A stretch of 64,000 bases of DNA from Paracoccus sanguinis. Its GTDB lineage: Bacteria; Pseudomonadota; Alphaproteobacteria; Rhodobacterales; Rhodobacteraceae. Both the position numbers and the translations under genes were made by a program. Under the pieces are notes generated by a model that was not told where the DNA came from, made no database searches, and worked only from the letters and a program-made list of their open reading frames with translations. Below, one piece after another: positions 53,571 to 60,689 of this stretch; within the stretch, counting starts at the first letter, position 1, and each line of letters opens with the position of its first letter. The stretch spans positions 1-64,000 of the forward strand of contig NZ_FNNA01000005.1 of the NCBI RefSeq assembly GCF_900106665.1, in the 5' to 3' direction.

Positions 53571-53716
53571 CCTGCCGACTTGAAGACCTGCGCCCGGACT
53601 TGATACCCACGGCCGGGCGTCGGCGCAACGCCGCGCCCCCGCGTGCGCTGCCTGCGCGCCCGTCCCTGCGCCCCTCTCTGCGCCGCAACCGGCGCCCGAA
53701 CCCGAAGGCCCGCCCG

Positions 53717-54346
53717 ATGACCGAACGCCGCATCATGATCCTCGCCGTCGTCGCCTCGGCGCTGCTGTTGCTGACCGGCTGGCTGTGGCTGCGCCCGGCG
53801 GGGGGCGACGTCTTCGCCGACTGCCGCCGCTCGGCCGTGGCCGGGGGCACCGAGGCGCTCGGCGGGCGCTTCACGCTGACCGACGAGACCGGCGCCCGCG
53901 TGACCGACGCGCAGGTCTTCGACCGGCCGTCGATCTTCTACATGGGCTACACCTATTGCCCGGACGTCTGCCCGATGGACAACGCCCGCAATGCCGCCGC
54001 CGTCGACCTGCTCAAGGCGCGCGGCTATGACGTGCGACCGGTCTTCATGTCCGTCGATCCGGCCCGCGACACGCCCGAGCGGATGCGCGACTTCACCGAC
54101 GCGATGCACCCCGACATGCTGGGCCTGACCGGCAGCGTGGACGAGGTCACCGCCGTCAGCAAAGCCTGGCGCGGCTATTTCAAGGTGAACGACGCCGAGG
54201 ACAAGGAGAGCTATCTCGTCGATCACACGACCCAGAGTTATCTGGTGCTGCCGGGTCGCGGCACGGTCGAGTTCTTTACCCGCGATACCACCCCCGAGCA
54301 GATGGCCGACACCGTCGCCTGTTTCGTGGATCACGCAAAATCCTGA
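53717..54346 (+). CDS. senC: SCO1/SenC-family copper chaperone
   Basis: A 209-residue membrane-anchored thioredoxin-fold protein that delivers copper to cytochrome c oxidase and influences RegBA signalling in Rhodobacter. An N-terminal anchor (IMILAVVASALLLLTGWLWL) precedes the domain; the copper ligands are the cysteines of YTYCPDVCPMDN (about 79-83) and the histidine in YLVDHTTQSYLV (about 168). The ATG at 53717 gives the membrane anchor right at the N-terminus. It is 70 bp before regA on the same strand and likely co-transcribed. Confidence 0.94.
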   Translation: MTERRIMILAVVASALLLLTGWLWLRPAGGDVFADCRRSAVAGGTEALGGRFTLTDETGARVTDAQVFDRPSIFYMGYTYCPDVCPMDNARNAAAVDLLKARGYDVRPVFMSVDPARDTPERMRDFTDAMHPDMLGLTGSVDEVTAVSKAWRGYFKVNDAEDKESYLVDHTTQSYLVLPGRGTVEFFTRDTTPEQMADTVACFVDHAKS

Positions 54347-54415
54347 TGCGGATTTGACCCCGGGCGGTTTTCCCGAATATCTGGTCGCGGAACGTCGTTG
54401 ATCCGCGAGAAAGCC

Positions 54416-54970
54416 ATGACCGAAGACAACAGCGCCGCAATCGGCAGCGACCCGAGCCTGCTGCTGGTGGACGACGACGAGGTCTTCGTGACCCGGCTGG
54501 CCCGCGCGATGGAGCGGCGGGGCTTCCAGCCGCGCATCGCCACCAGCGTCGCCGCCGCGCGCGAGGCGCTCGCCGCGGGTTGCCCGGCCTATGCGGTGGT
54601 GGACCTGCGGCTCGAGGATGGCAGCGGGCTCGACGTCGTGGATGCGCTGCGGTCGGGGCGCGAGGATGCGCGGATCGTCGTGCTCACGGGATATGGCGCG
54701 ATTGCGACCGCGGTGGCGGCGGTGAAGATGGGGGCCACGGATTACCTGTCGAAACCCGCCGACGCCGACGAGATCACGACTGCATTACTGACCGAGGAAT
54801 CCGCATTGCCGCCGCCGCCGGAAAATCCGATGTCGGCCGATCGGATTCGCTGGGAACATATCCAGCGGGTGTTCGAGCAATGCGACCGCAATGTCAGCGA
54901 AACCGCGCGGCGGCTGCATATGCACCGCCGGACATTGCAAAGAATACTTGCGAAACGCAGTCCGCGCTGA
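54416..54970 (+). CDS. regA: Response regulator RegA/PrrA
   Basis: A 184-residue response regulator, partner of RegB, controlling respiration, carbon and nitrogen fixation and, in phototrophs, photosynthesis genes. The receiver has LLLVDDDEVFVTRLARAMER, the phospho-acceptor in AVVDLRLEDGSGLDVVDALR (about residue 63) and the lysine of YLSKPADADE. A proline linker (ALPPPPENPMSADRIRWEHI) leads to the Fis-type HTH CDRNVSETARRLHMHRRTLQ then RILAKRSPR, near-identical to other RegA proteins. The ATG at 54416 is the family start, following GAGAAAGCC. Confidence 0.96.
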   Translation: MTEDNSAAIGSDPSLLLVDDDEVFVTRLARAMERRGFQPRIATSVAAAREALAAGCPAYAVVDLRLEDGSGLDVVDALRSGREDARIVVLTGYGAIATAVAAVKMGATDYLSKPADADEITTALLTEESALPPPPENPMSADRIRWEHIQRVFEQCDRNVSETARRLHMHRRTLQRILAKRSPR

Positions 54971-54987
54971 AATACGTTAATTAAGGC

Positions 54988-55008
54988 AATGTCGGATGGT
55001 CCGATATT
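54988..55008. repeat. Inverted repeat between regA and hvrA
   Basis: AATGTCGGA (54988-54996) and TCCGATATT (55000-55008) are complementary with one mismatch around a 3-base loop, 17 bp after the regA stop and in an AT-rich gap. It could set the relative amounts of regA and hvrA mRNA, or be a binding site. Confidence 0.45.
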
Positions 55009-55044
55009 GTCTGCATTAATGAACAGCCAGACAGGTGAACCAGC

Positions 55045-55392
55045 TTGGAAGATTTCGATATCGACTCGCTGTCGCTCGAGGATCTTCGCGGACTTCGTGC
55101 CCGTGTCGATCGGGCGATCAGCTCGTTTCAGGACCGCAAACGCAAGGAAGCGATGGCCGCCGTCGAGCAGGCGGCGCGCGAACATGGTTTTGCGCTCAAC
55201 GAGCTGACGGGGAAAACCGGCGGGCGCAAAGGCCGCCGCACGTCCGAAGGGGCCGCGTCGCGCCCCGCCGGAGAGGCGAAATACGCCCACCCCGAGGACA
55301 ATACGCAAACCTGGTCGGGGCGCGGACGCCGCCCGCGCTGGGTGAGCGAGCATCTCGACGGCGGCGGATCGCTGGAGGACCTGGCGCTCTGA
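55045..55392 (+). CDS. hvrA: H-NS-family regulator HvrA
   Basis: A 115-residue nucleoid-associated regulator. The N-terminal coiled coil (LSLEDLRGLRARVDRAISSF then QDRKRKEAMAAVEQAAREHG) gives dimers and the C-terminal DNA-binding motif KYAHPEDNTQTWSGRGRRPR then W is the H-NS-type AT-hook-like signature. HvrA adjusts photosynthesis and nitrogen-fixation genes in Rhodobacter capsulatus. The start is a TTG at 55045 preceded by AGGTGA six bases upstream; no ATG gives a complete N-terminus. It is the last gene of senC-regA-hvrA and converges with an HD hydrolase gene. Confidence 0.9.
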   Translation: MEDFDIDSLSLEDLRGLRARVDRAISSFQDRKRKEAMAAVEQAAREHGFALNELTGKTGGRKGRRTSEGAASRPAGEAKYAHPEDNTQTWSGRGRRPRWVSEHLDGGGSLEDLAL

Positions 55393-55420
55393 GCGCGCCC
55401 ATGGCGGGCGCCTGAGGCGC

Positions 55421-56071
55421 TCAGGGCTGGTGCCGCCGGTCGGCGCCAGCCATCAACTCGGCGAACCGCGCGAGATAGGCGGCGCGGGTCTCGACCGGGG
55501 GACGCAGGCGGATCTTGAGCCCGGCGGTGTCCACCCCGCGCGGCAGCGGGAACAGCCGGTCCGCTTCGGCGGGGCTGAAGCCCGCGATCTCGACCGCCTC
55601 GAGCCGGGCGGAAATGCGGTCGGCGGTCTTGATCCGCTTGCGGATTAGCGCGGGAATGGCGGCGGGCAGGCCGAAACGGCGATGCACGGCGGCGGAAATC
55701 CGCGCATCCATTTCCCCGTATTCCACCCCGAGCGCCGCCTTGACCGGCGAGATCATGTCGCCGATCACATATTCCGGCGCATCATGCAGCAGCGCCGCCA
55801 GACACCAGCGCGGATCGGCGCCGGGATCGAGCCGGGCGAATATCTCTTCCACCAGCAGCGAATGTTCGGCGACCGAATAGGCCCAGTCGCCGCGGGTCTG
55901 GCCATTCCAGCGGGCGACGAATGAAAGCCCGTGGGCAATATCGGCGATTTCGATATCGACCGGCGTCGGATCGAGCAGATCGAGGCGCCGTCCCGACAGC
56001 ATTCTTTGCCACGCCCGTTTCGGCGGACGTTTCAGCGGCAATTTCCCGGTAGGCCCCGAGGGCGCACTCAT
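55421..56071 (-). CDS. HD-domain phosphohydrolase (YfbR-like)
   Basis: A 216-residue HD-superfamily protein. Metal ligands are in SVAEHSLLVEEIFARLD and AALLHDAPEYVIGDMISPVK, with a third acidic residue in KTADRISARLEAVE. The LHDAPEYVIGDMISPVK pattern matches the YfbR-type group acting on deoxynucleoside monophosphates, though this group also holds uncharacterised enzymes. GGGGGAAG lies four bases before the ATG at 56071. A perfect 9-bp hairpin (56092-56114) lies in the leader, and the LexA-type GTTC array overlaps the likely promoter, so damage-inducible expression is plausible (inference). Confidence 0.83.
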   Translation of the reverse strand: MSAPSGPTGKLPLKRPPKRAWQRMLSGRRLDLLDPTPVDIEIADIAHGLSFVARWNGQTRGDWAYSVAEHSLLVEEIFARLDPGADPRWCLAALLHDAPEYVIGDMISPVKAALGVEYGEMDARISAAVHRRFGLPAAIPALIRKRIKTADRISARLEAVEIAGFSPAEADRLFPLPRGVDTAGLKIRLRPPVETRAAYLARFAELMAGADRRHQP

Positions 56072-56091
56072 GAAACTTCCCCCGTGGGCGC

Positions 56092-56114
56092 GCAGGGCCG
56101 AAAGACGGCCCTGC
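56092..56114 (-). promoter_or_regulatory. Leader hairpin of the HD hydrolase gene
   Basis: GCAGGGCCG (56092-56100), loop AAAGA and CGGCCCTGC (56106-56114) form a perfect 9-bp stem about 20 bp upstream of the start codon. Without a T tract it is more likely an mRNA-stabilising or regulatory stem than a terminator. Confidence 0.45.
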
Positions 56115-56128
56115 ACAGACCATATGAT

Positions 56129-56180
56129 GTTCGCTTGATGTTCATGCAGCGTTCATGCACAGTTCATGCGAACGCCGTTC
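56129..56180. promoter_or_regulatory. Second array of GTTC words at 11-bp spacing (LexA-type operators)
   Basis: GTTC occurs at 56129, 56140, 56151 and 56162, exactly 11 bp apart, then GAAC at 56170 and another GTTC at 56177. Spacing and much of the filler (GTTCATGCA, GTTCATGCG) equal those of the array at 6924-6968. It lies 58-110 bp upstream of the minus-strand HD hydrolase, overlapping where its promoter must be, which fits repression by LexA or a similar direct-repeat binder. Confidence 0.6.
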
Positions 56181-56208
56181 GCACAACGAACGGCCGCGCC
56201 ATCGCCGC

Positions 56209-56742
56209 TCAGGACAGCGGCGCGCCCTCGGGGCGGGTGGCCTGGGCGGCGGCGCGGCGCTGCGCCTCTTGCCGGTAGAGGGCCACGAAGTCGACCGGGT
56301 CGAGGTTGAAGGGCGGGAAGCCGCCGTCGCGGGTCACGTCCGACAGGATGCGGCGCACGAAGGGGAACAGGATGCGCGGGCACTCGATCATCAGGAACGG
56401 GTGCATCTGCTCTTCCGGCACGCCCTCGATGTGGAACACCCCGGCGTAGTCCAGCTCGCACAGGAACAGCTTGGCCTGGTCGTTGGTGTTCACCGAGGTG
56501 ACGCGGTACTTGCAGATCACCTCGTACTGGTGGTCGGGCTGGCGCTTGCGGGCGTCGAGGCTGACCTGCACCTGGATCTCGGGCGAGACCTCGCCGGCGA
56601 TGCCCTTCTGCGCGACGATGTTCTCGAACGAGAGGTCGCGGATGAACTGGGCGAGGATGTTCAGCCGGACCTGGGGCTCTTGCTGGGCCTCGGTCTCGGC
56701 GGGGGCGGCGGTCGCGGCGCCGTTGGCGGTTTCGTCGGTCAT
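56209..56742 (-). CDS. secB: Protein-export chaperone SecB
   Basis: A 177-residue tetrameric chaperone that keeps preproteins unfolded and hands them to SecA. It reads LNILAQFIRDLSFENIVAQK near the N-terminus, YRVTSVNTNDQAKLFLCELD YAG-type central strands, and HPFLMIECPRILFPFVRRIL then SDVTRDGGFPPFNLDPVDFV, all strongly conserved. The first 22 residues are a typical acidic, alanine-rich alphaproteobacterial leader. It lies next to fxsA as in relatives. Confidence 0.96.
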   Translation of the reverse strand: MTDETANGAATAAPAETEAQQEPQVRLNILAQFIRDLSFENIVAQKGIAGEVSPEIQVQVSLDARKRQPDHQYEVICKYRVTSVNTNDQAKLFLCELDYAGVFHIEGVPEEQMHPFLMIECPRILFPFVRRILSDVTRDGGFPPFNLDPVDFVALYRQEAQRRAAAQATRPEGAPLS

Positions 56743-56860
56743 CGGTCGATCCTTGCTGCGAGTTGGGGCCTTCCCGGGCGGGGGCCATCCTGGGCAGGGG
56801 CGACCCCTGCCGGGCGTGCGGGACAGTCGCGCCGGGTGTTAGCACCCGCGCCCGCGCCGC

Positions 56861-57409
56861 TCAATGCCGCGTCCACCCCGAGGGCGGTTGCGGGCGGCCC
56901 GAGGGGCGCGGGGGCGGCGGCGCCGCGTCGTCGTCGATCACCACGTAGTCGGCGTCGATCACCGTGCCTCTATAGGGGCCGCGGGGTGCGCCGCCCGGCG
57001 GCCCGGCGCGGTGCCAGTCGGCCGCCGGGCCTGCGCCGCCGTAGCCGAAGCCCGCCCCGGCGACCCGGATGCGCCGCCCCAGCCGGCCGATGACCCAGCC
57101 CCGCACCGCCGGGATCAGCAGCGCGATCCCCATGAGGTCGGTCACGAACCCCGGCGTCACCATCAGCGCCCCGGCCAGCAGGATCAGCGCCCCGTGCGCC
57201 AAGGGCGCGGTCGGGTCGCGCAGGTCGCGGAAGGCGCGCTGCAGGTCGGCCAGCGCCGCCGCCCCCTGCTGGCGCATGAGCCAGCTGCCCGCGACCGCCG
57301 ACAGCACCACCAGCCCGATCGTGGGCCACAGGCCGATCAGCCCGCCCATCTGGATGAACAGCGCGATCTCGACGATCGGCAGGACGAGAAAGGCAAGCAG
57401 AAGCCACAT
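56861..57409 (-). CDS. fxsA: FxsA-family membrane protein
   Basis: A 182-residue inner-membrane protein of the FxsA family, named for an effect on F-plasmid exclusion of phage T7; its normal role is unknown. It starts MWLLLAFLVLPIVEIALFIQ, the conserved first helix, continues VGSWLMRQQGAAAL-like text (AVAGSWLMRQQGAAALADLQ) and LILLAGALMVTPGFVTDLMG, and ends in a proline- and glycine-rich cytoplasmic tail with DADYVVIDDD. The ATG at 57409 is the family start. It is 118 bp upstream of secB on the same strand and divergent from the Tim44-like gene. Confidence 0.9.
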   Translation of the reverse strand: MWLLLAFLVLPIVEIALFIQMGGLIGLWPTIGLVVLSAVAGSWLMRQQGAAALADLQRAFRDLRDPTAPLAHGALILLAGALMVTPGFVTDLMGIALLIPAVRGWVIGRLGRRIRVAGAGFGYGGAGPAADWHRAGPPGGAPRGPYRGTVIDADYVVIDDDAAPPPPRPSGRPQPPSGWTRH

Positions 57410-57527
57410 CGGCGAAACCCTCGGAAACCTTGGCGCATCGGGCGCGCAACTGGACTCGTGCACCGCTCGTCCCTACATAGTCTGACGTCCCCGCGCCACC
57501 AATGCCCACCCAGTCCGAAGGCCGCCC

Positions 57528-58181
57528 ATGTCGAACTCGCTGATCCAGATCCTCGTGCTCGGGGCCATCGCCGTCTTCCTGATCATGCGGCTGCGCAACG
57601 TGCTGGGCACCCGCGACGGGTTCGAGCCGCCGCGCGAGGCCGCCCAGCCGCAGGCGCTGCCGCGCCGGGCCGGGCCGGTCCCGGTCGAGCCCGAGGCGGG
57701 CGACGTGCTGGACCACGCCGAGCCGGGCAGCCCCGCCGCCGCCGCGCTGACCGAGATGCAGCGGACCGAGCCGGGGTTCGCGGTCGGGCCGTTCCTGTCG
57801 GGCGCGCGGCAGGCCTATGAGATGATCCTGACCGCCTTCGAGCGCGGCGACCTGACCGAGGTGCGGGCCTTCCTCGCCCCGCAGGTGGCCGAGGCCTTTG
57901 AGGCGGTGATCGCCGACCGCAAGGCCCGCGGGATCGTGACCGAGGTGCAGTATCTGGGCACCCGCGAGACGGCGCTCGACGGGGCCGTGTTCGACCCGCA
58001 GAGCCGGGTGGGCGAGGTCTCGGTGCGCTTCGTGGGCGAGCTGATCGCCGCCCACCGCGACGCCGAGGGCAACGTCGTCGACGGCGACCCCAAGGCGGCG
58101 CGCAAGCAGCGCGACGTGTGGACCTTTGCCCGCCGGATGGGGCAGGACGACCCCAACTGGCAGCTCGTCGCCACGGCCTGA
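57528..58181 (+). CDS. Tim44/TimA-like domain protein
   Basis: A 217-residue protein with an N-terminal membrane anchor (LIQILVLGAIAVFLIMRLRN) and a C-terminal Tim44-like domain: FLSGARQAYEMILTAFERGD, LTEVRAFLAPQVAEAFEAVI and QRDVWTFARRMGQDDPNWQL. In mitochondria Tim44 helps import; bacterial TimA is membrane-bound and of uncertain role, possibly tied to cell-envelope quality. It is divergent from fxsA-secB. The next gene is the Smr gene after three bases; in many relatives an mltA gene lies between them. Confidence 0.87.
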   Translation: MSNSLIQILVLGAIAVFLIMRLRNVLGTRDGFEPPREAAQPQALPRRAGPVPVEPEAGDVLDHAEPGSPAAAALTEMQRTEPGFAVGPFLSGARQAYEMILTAFERGDLTEVRAFLAPQVAEAFEAVIADRKARGIVTEVQYLGTRETALDGAVFDPQSRVGEVSVRFVGELIAAHRDAEGNVVDGDPKAARKQRDVWTFARRMGQDDPNWQLVATA

Positions 58182-58184
58182 GCC

Positions 58185-58856
58185 GTGGCGCGGCGGCGCG
58201 GAAGCCGGTCCGGCGGCGGTTTGTCGGACGAGGATGCCGCCCTGTGGCGTCAGGTCGCCGCCAGTGTCACCCCGATGGAACGCGCCGCGCGCGACAAGCT
58301 GCGCCAGCGGGCCGAGCCGTTCGGCGCGCCGGTCGATGGCGTGCCCGCGCCGGTGCCGGTGGCGCCGCGCCTTGCCCCTCCGCCGGCGGTGACGCGGGCG
58401 CCGGTGCCGGCGGGGTTCCGGGTCGGGGCGCTGGCGCCGGTGGCGCGGACGGCGAAGCCCTCGGCTGCGGCGGCGACCTCGCCGGGTGAGCGTTTGCGCG
58501 CCGAGCCGTTGCGGATGGATGCGCGGACGCACCGCGACCTCGTGCGCGGCAAGCTGAAGCCGCAGGCGCGGCTGGACCTGCACGGGCTCACGCTGGCCGC
58601 CGCCAAGGGCGAGCTGGCCGGGTTCATCCTGTCGGCGCGCTCGGCCGGGCTGCGGCTGGTGCTGGTGATCACCGGCAAGGGGCGCGGCGACCTGGGGCCG
58701 CTGCCGACCCGCTCGGGCGCGCTGCGCCATGAGGTGCCGCACTGGCTGGGGATGGCGCCGATGGCCGGCGCGGTGATGCAGGTGGTGCCCGCCCATGACC
58801 GGCACGGCGGCGGCGGGGCCTATTACGTCTGGCTGCGGCGGTTGCCTCAGGGCTGA
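58185..58856 (+). CDS. Smr-domain protein
   Basis: A 223-residue protein with a C-terminal Smr domain, associated with nuclease activity on DNA or RNA, or ribosome collision cleavage in some members. The domain begins ARLDLHGLTLAAAKGELAGF (LDxHG motif), and continues VLVITGKGRGDLGPLPTRSG and VPHWLGMAPMAGAVMQVVPA. The first 110 residues are proline- and alanine-rich and disordered. The start is a GTG at 58185, three bases after the stop of the Tim44-like gene. Confidence 0.86.
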   Translation: MARRRGSRSGGGLSDEDAALWRQVAASVTPMERAARDKLRQRAEPFGAPVDGVPAPVPVAPRLAPPPAVTRAPVPAGFRVGALAPVARTAKPSAAAATSPGERLRAEPLRMDARTHRDLVRGKLKPQARLDLHGLTLAAAKGELAGFILSARSAGLRLVLVITGKGRGDLGPLPTRSGALRHEVPHWLGMAPMAGAVMQVVPAHDRHGGGGAYYVWLRRLPQG

Positions 58857-58884
58857 GGCGGCGGGCGGGCGGTCGGGGCGGATG

Positions 58885-58899
58885 TTAACGCTTTTCTAA
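58885..58899. promoter_or_regulatory. Near-consensus CtrA-type site upstream of the RTX gene
   Basis: TTAACGCTTTTCTAA matches TTAA-N7-TTAA at seven of eight fixed positions. It lies 84-98 bp before the RTX-protein ATG, in an AT-rich patch of an otherwise GC-rich gap. A TATAAC at 58931-58936 could be the -10 box. Confidence 0.4.
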
Positions 58900-58982
58900 C
58901 CTTTGGCTCGGCGGCGGGCGGCGGGGCGGCTATAACGGCGGCAAGGGCCGTCTGTTTCCGGCCGCGACTCGGGGTGTTCACG

Positions 58983-59960
58983 ATGCTGCTGTTGATGGGG
59001 TGCGCGGGCCTGATGCTGCTGGCCCTGACGTTCGACCACGCCGCCGGGGACGAAGCCGACGACGACGCCGATCACGACGCGGGCGAGGCGACCGACCCCG
59101 GCGCTGCCGAGGGCGGGGCCGATGGCGGGGCCGACGGCAGCGATCCCGACCCGGATGGCGGGGCCGGCGAGGCCCCCGGCGACGCGCCGGGCGGGGCGCC
59201 GGACGGGCCCGAGGCGCCGATCCTCGGCAGCGACGACAGCGACTGGCTGGCCGGGACCGACGCCGACGAGCGGCTGGACGGGCGCGGCGGCGACGACGAC
59301 ATCCGCGCCGGGGCCGGCGACGACCTGATCGCCGGCGGGGCGGGCGATGACGTGATCTACGGCGACTACAGCCTCGGCCAGTTCGGCGACGACACGCTGC
59401 GCGGCGGGCACGGCGACGACCTGCTGGCCGGCGACGGCGGCGACGACTGGCTGCAGGGCGGGACCGGCGACGACACGCTGCTGGGCGGTGACGGCGACGA
59501 CCGGGCCGAGGGCGGGGTCGGGGACGACTGGCTGTCCGGGAACGCCGGGGACGATACGCTGCACGCGGGCGCGGGGGCGGACGACCTGTCGGGGGATGCG
59601 GGCGACGACGTGCTCGACGCGGGCGAGGCCGACGGGGTGCGCGACTGGCTGCACGGCGGCGAGGGCGACGACACGCTGACCGGCCACGCCGACGACTGGC
59701 TCGAGGGCGGGGCGGGGGCGGACCGGTTCACCCTGCCCGGCGATGCGGTGGGCAGCGGTCCGGCGACGCTGGCCGATTTCCGCGCCGACGAGGACCGGAT
59801 CGAGCTGGTGGTGCCGCAGAACCGCCTGGCCGATGCGCAGGTGACGGTCGAGCCGCAGGATGACGGCACGGCGCTGGTCTTGCTGAACGGCGAGCCGGTG
59901 GCGATGGTGCTGGACGGCCGCGGGCTCGAGGCCGGGATGATCGGGGTGCGGGCGGCGTGA
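58983..59960 (+). CDS. RTX-type calcium-binding repeat protein
   Basis: A 325-residue acidic protein with a hydrophobic N-terminus (MLLLMGCAGLMLLALTF), an aspartate/glycine-rich spacer (about 18-80), about a dozen glycine-aspartate nonapeptides of the GGxGxDxxx type (about 83-240, for example GGAGDDVIYGD, GGTGDDTLLGGDGDD), and a C-terminal beta domain ending DRFTLPGDAVG...TLADFRADEDRIELVVP, the usual RTX cap. Such repeats fold as a calcium-loaded beta roll outside the cell, secreted by type I systems. No type I secretion genes are adjacent. The ATG at 58983 follows GGGG with eight-base spacing; a GTG three codons earlier is possible. Confidence 0.83.
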   Translation: MLLLMGCAGLMLLALTFDHAAGDEADDDADHDAGEATDPGAAEGGADGGADGSDPDPDGGAGEAPGDAPGGAPDGPEAPILGSDDSDWLAGTDADERLDGRGGDDDIRAGAGDDLIAGGAGDDVIYGDYSLGQFGDDTLRGGHGDDLLAGDGGDDWLQGGTGDDTLLGGDGDDRAEGGVGDDWLSGNAGDDTLHAGAGADDLSGDAGDDVLDAGEADGVRDWLHGGEGDDTLTGHADDWLEGGAGADRFTLPGDAVGSGPATLADFRADEDRIELVVPQNRLADAQVTVEPQDDGTALVLLNGEPVAMVLDGRGLEAGMIGVRAA

Positions 59961-60184
59961 ACGCGGCCCCGGCGGGGCGCCCGGCCCGGCCGCCGGCGGG
60001 CACTCGGGCCAGACAGACGCCGGGCGCGGGAAGGGCGGACGGGCGCGAATCGGCTTTCCTTTGCGGGCCCGCTGCCCTATAGCCGCGCGATCCGCGATCG
60101 GCGCATCGCGGCCAACCCTCCACGGGCCAGCGCTGGACGACATCCCGGGCTGTGCCATTCACCTTTCGTCAACAGGAGACCCCG

Positions 60185-60454
60185 ATGTCGATCACCGTCG
60201 AGGACAAGGCCCGCGTCATGGGCGAATATGCCACCAAATCCGGCGACACCGGCTCGCCCGAAGTGCAGGTGGCCATCCTCAGCTCGCGCATCGCGACGCT
60301 GACCGAGCACTTCAAGACCCACAAGAAGGACAACCACTCGCGGCGTGGCCTTCTGAAGCTGGTGGCCCAGCGCCGCAAGCTGCTGGACTATCTGAAGAAG
60401 AAGGACGAGGCGCGCTACACCGCGCTGATCGGCCGCCTGGGCCTGCGTCGCTGA
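60185..60454 (+). CDS. rpsO: 30S ribosomal protein S15
   Basis: Ribosomal protein S15 (uS15), 89 residues, exactly the usual length. [20 protein letters not shown] is followed by [40 protein letters not shown] and [20 protein letters not shown], with the conserved HSRRGL turn binding 16S rRNA. CAGGAGACCCCG precedes the ATG at 60185; an in-frame upstream ATG is rejected. In many bacteria rpsO and pnp are adjacent; here an orphan phnM and a low-GC islet separate them by 2 kb. Confidence 0.97.
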   Translation: MSITVEDKARVMGEYATKSGDTGSPEVQVAILSSRIATLTEHFKTHKKDNHSRRGLLKLVAQRRKLLDYLKKKDEARYTALIGRLGLRR

Positions 60455-60477
60455 GCGCTGCCGCAAGGTTTCCCGGA

Positions 60478-60512
60478 AACGCCCCGCCGCAAGGTCGGGG
60501 CGTTTTGCTTTT
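60478..60512 (+). terminator. Rho-independent terminator of rpsO
   Basis: AACGCCCCG (60478-60486) and CGGGGCGTT (60496-60504) pair perfectly round a 9-base loop, followed by TTGCTTTTT. It lies 23 bp after the rpsO stop. Confidence 0.88.
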
Positions 60513-60561
60513 TGGGGGGTGTGTGGGGGGCGTCGCCGGCCGGGGCTGTGCCCCGGGCCCC

Positions 60562-60584
60562 GGGATATTTGGGTCCAGCCCGAG
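60562..60584 (+). repeat. Intergenic repeat, copy 3 (core only, after rpsO)
   Basis: GGGATATTTGGGTCCAGCCC followed by GAG is the 23-base core of the 35-bp element at 25126-25160 and 35986-36020, here on the plus strand. It lies about 108 bp after the rpsO stop, beyond the terminator, again in the sense orientation of the preceding gene. Confidence 0.75.
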
Positions 60585-60689
60585 AGGGGACGGGATTTTC
60601 GCCGTCGCCGCGTCAGGTCGCGTCTGGGCGGCGGCGTTGACAAACCCGCGTGCGGCCCGCAGTCGGGTGTCGCGTCCTGTGGAGTGGCC

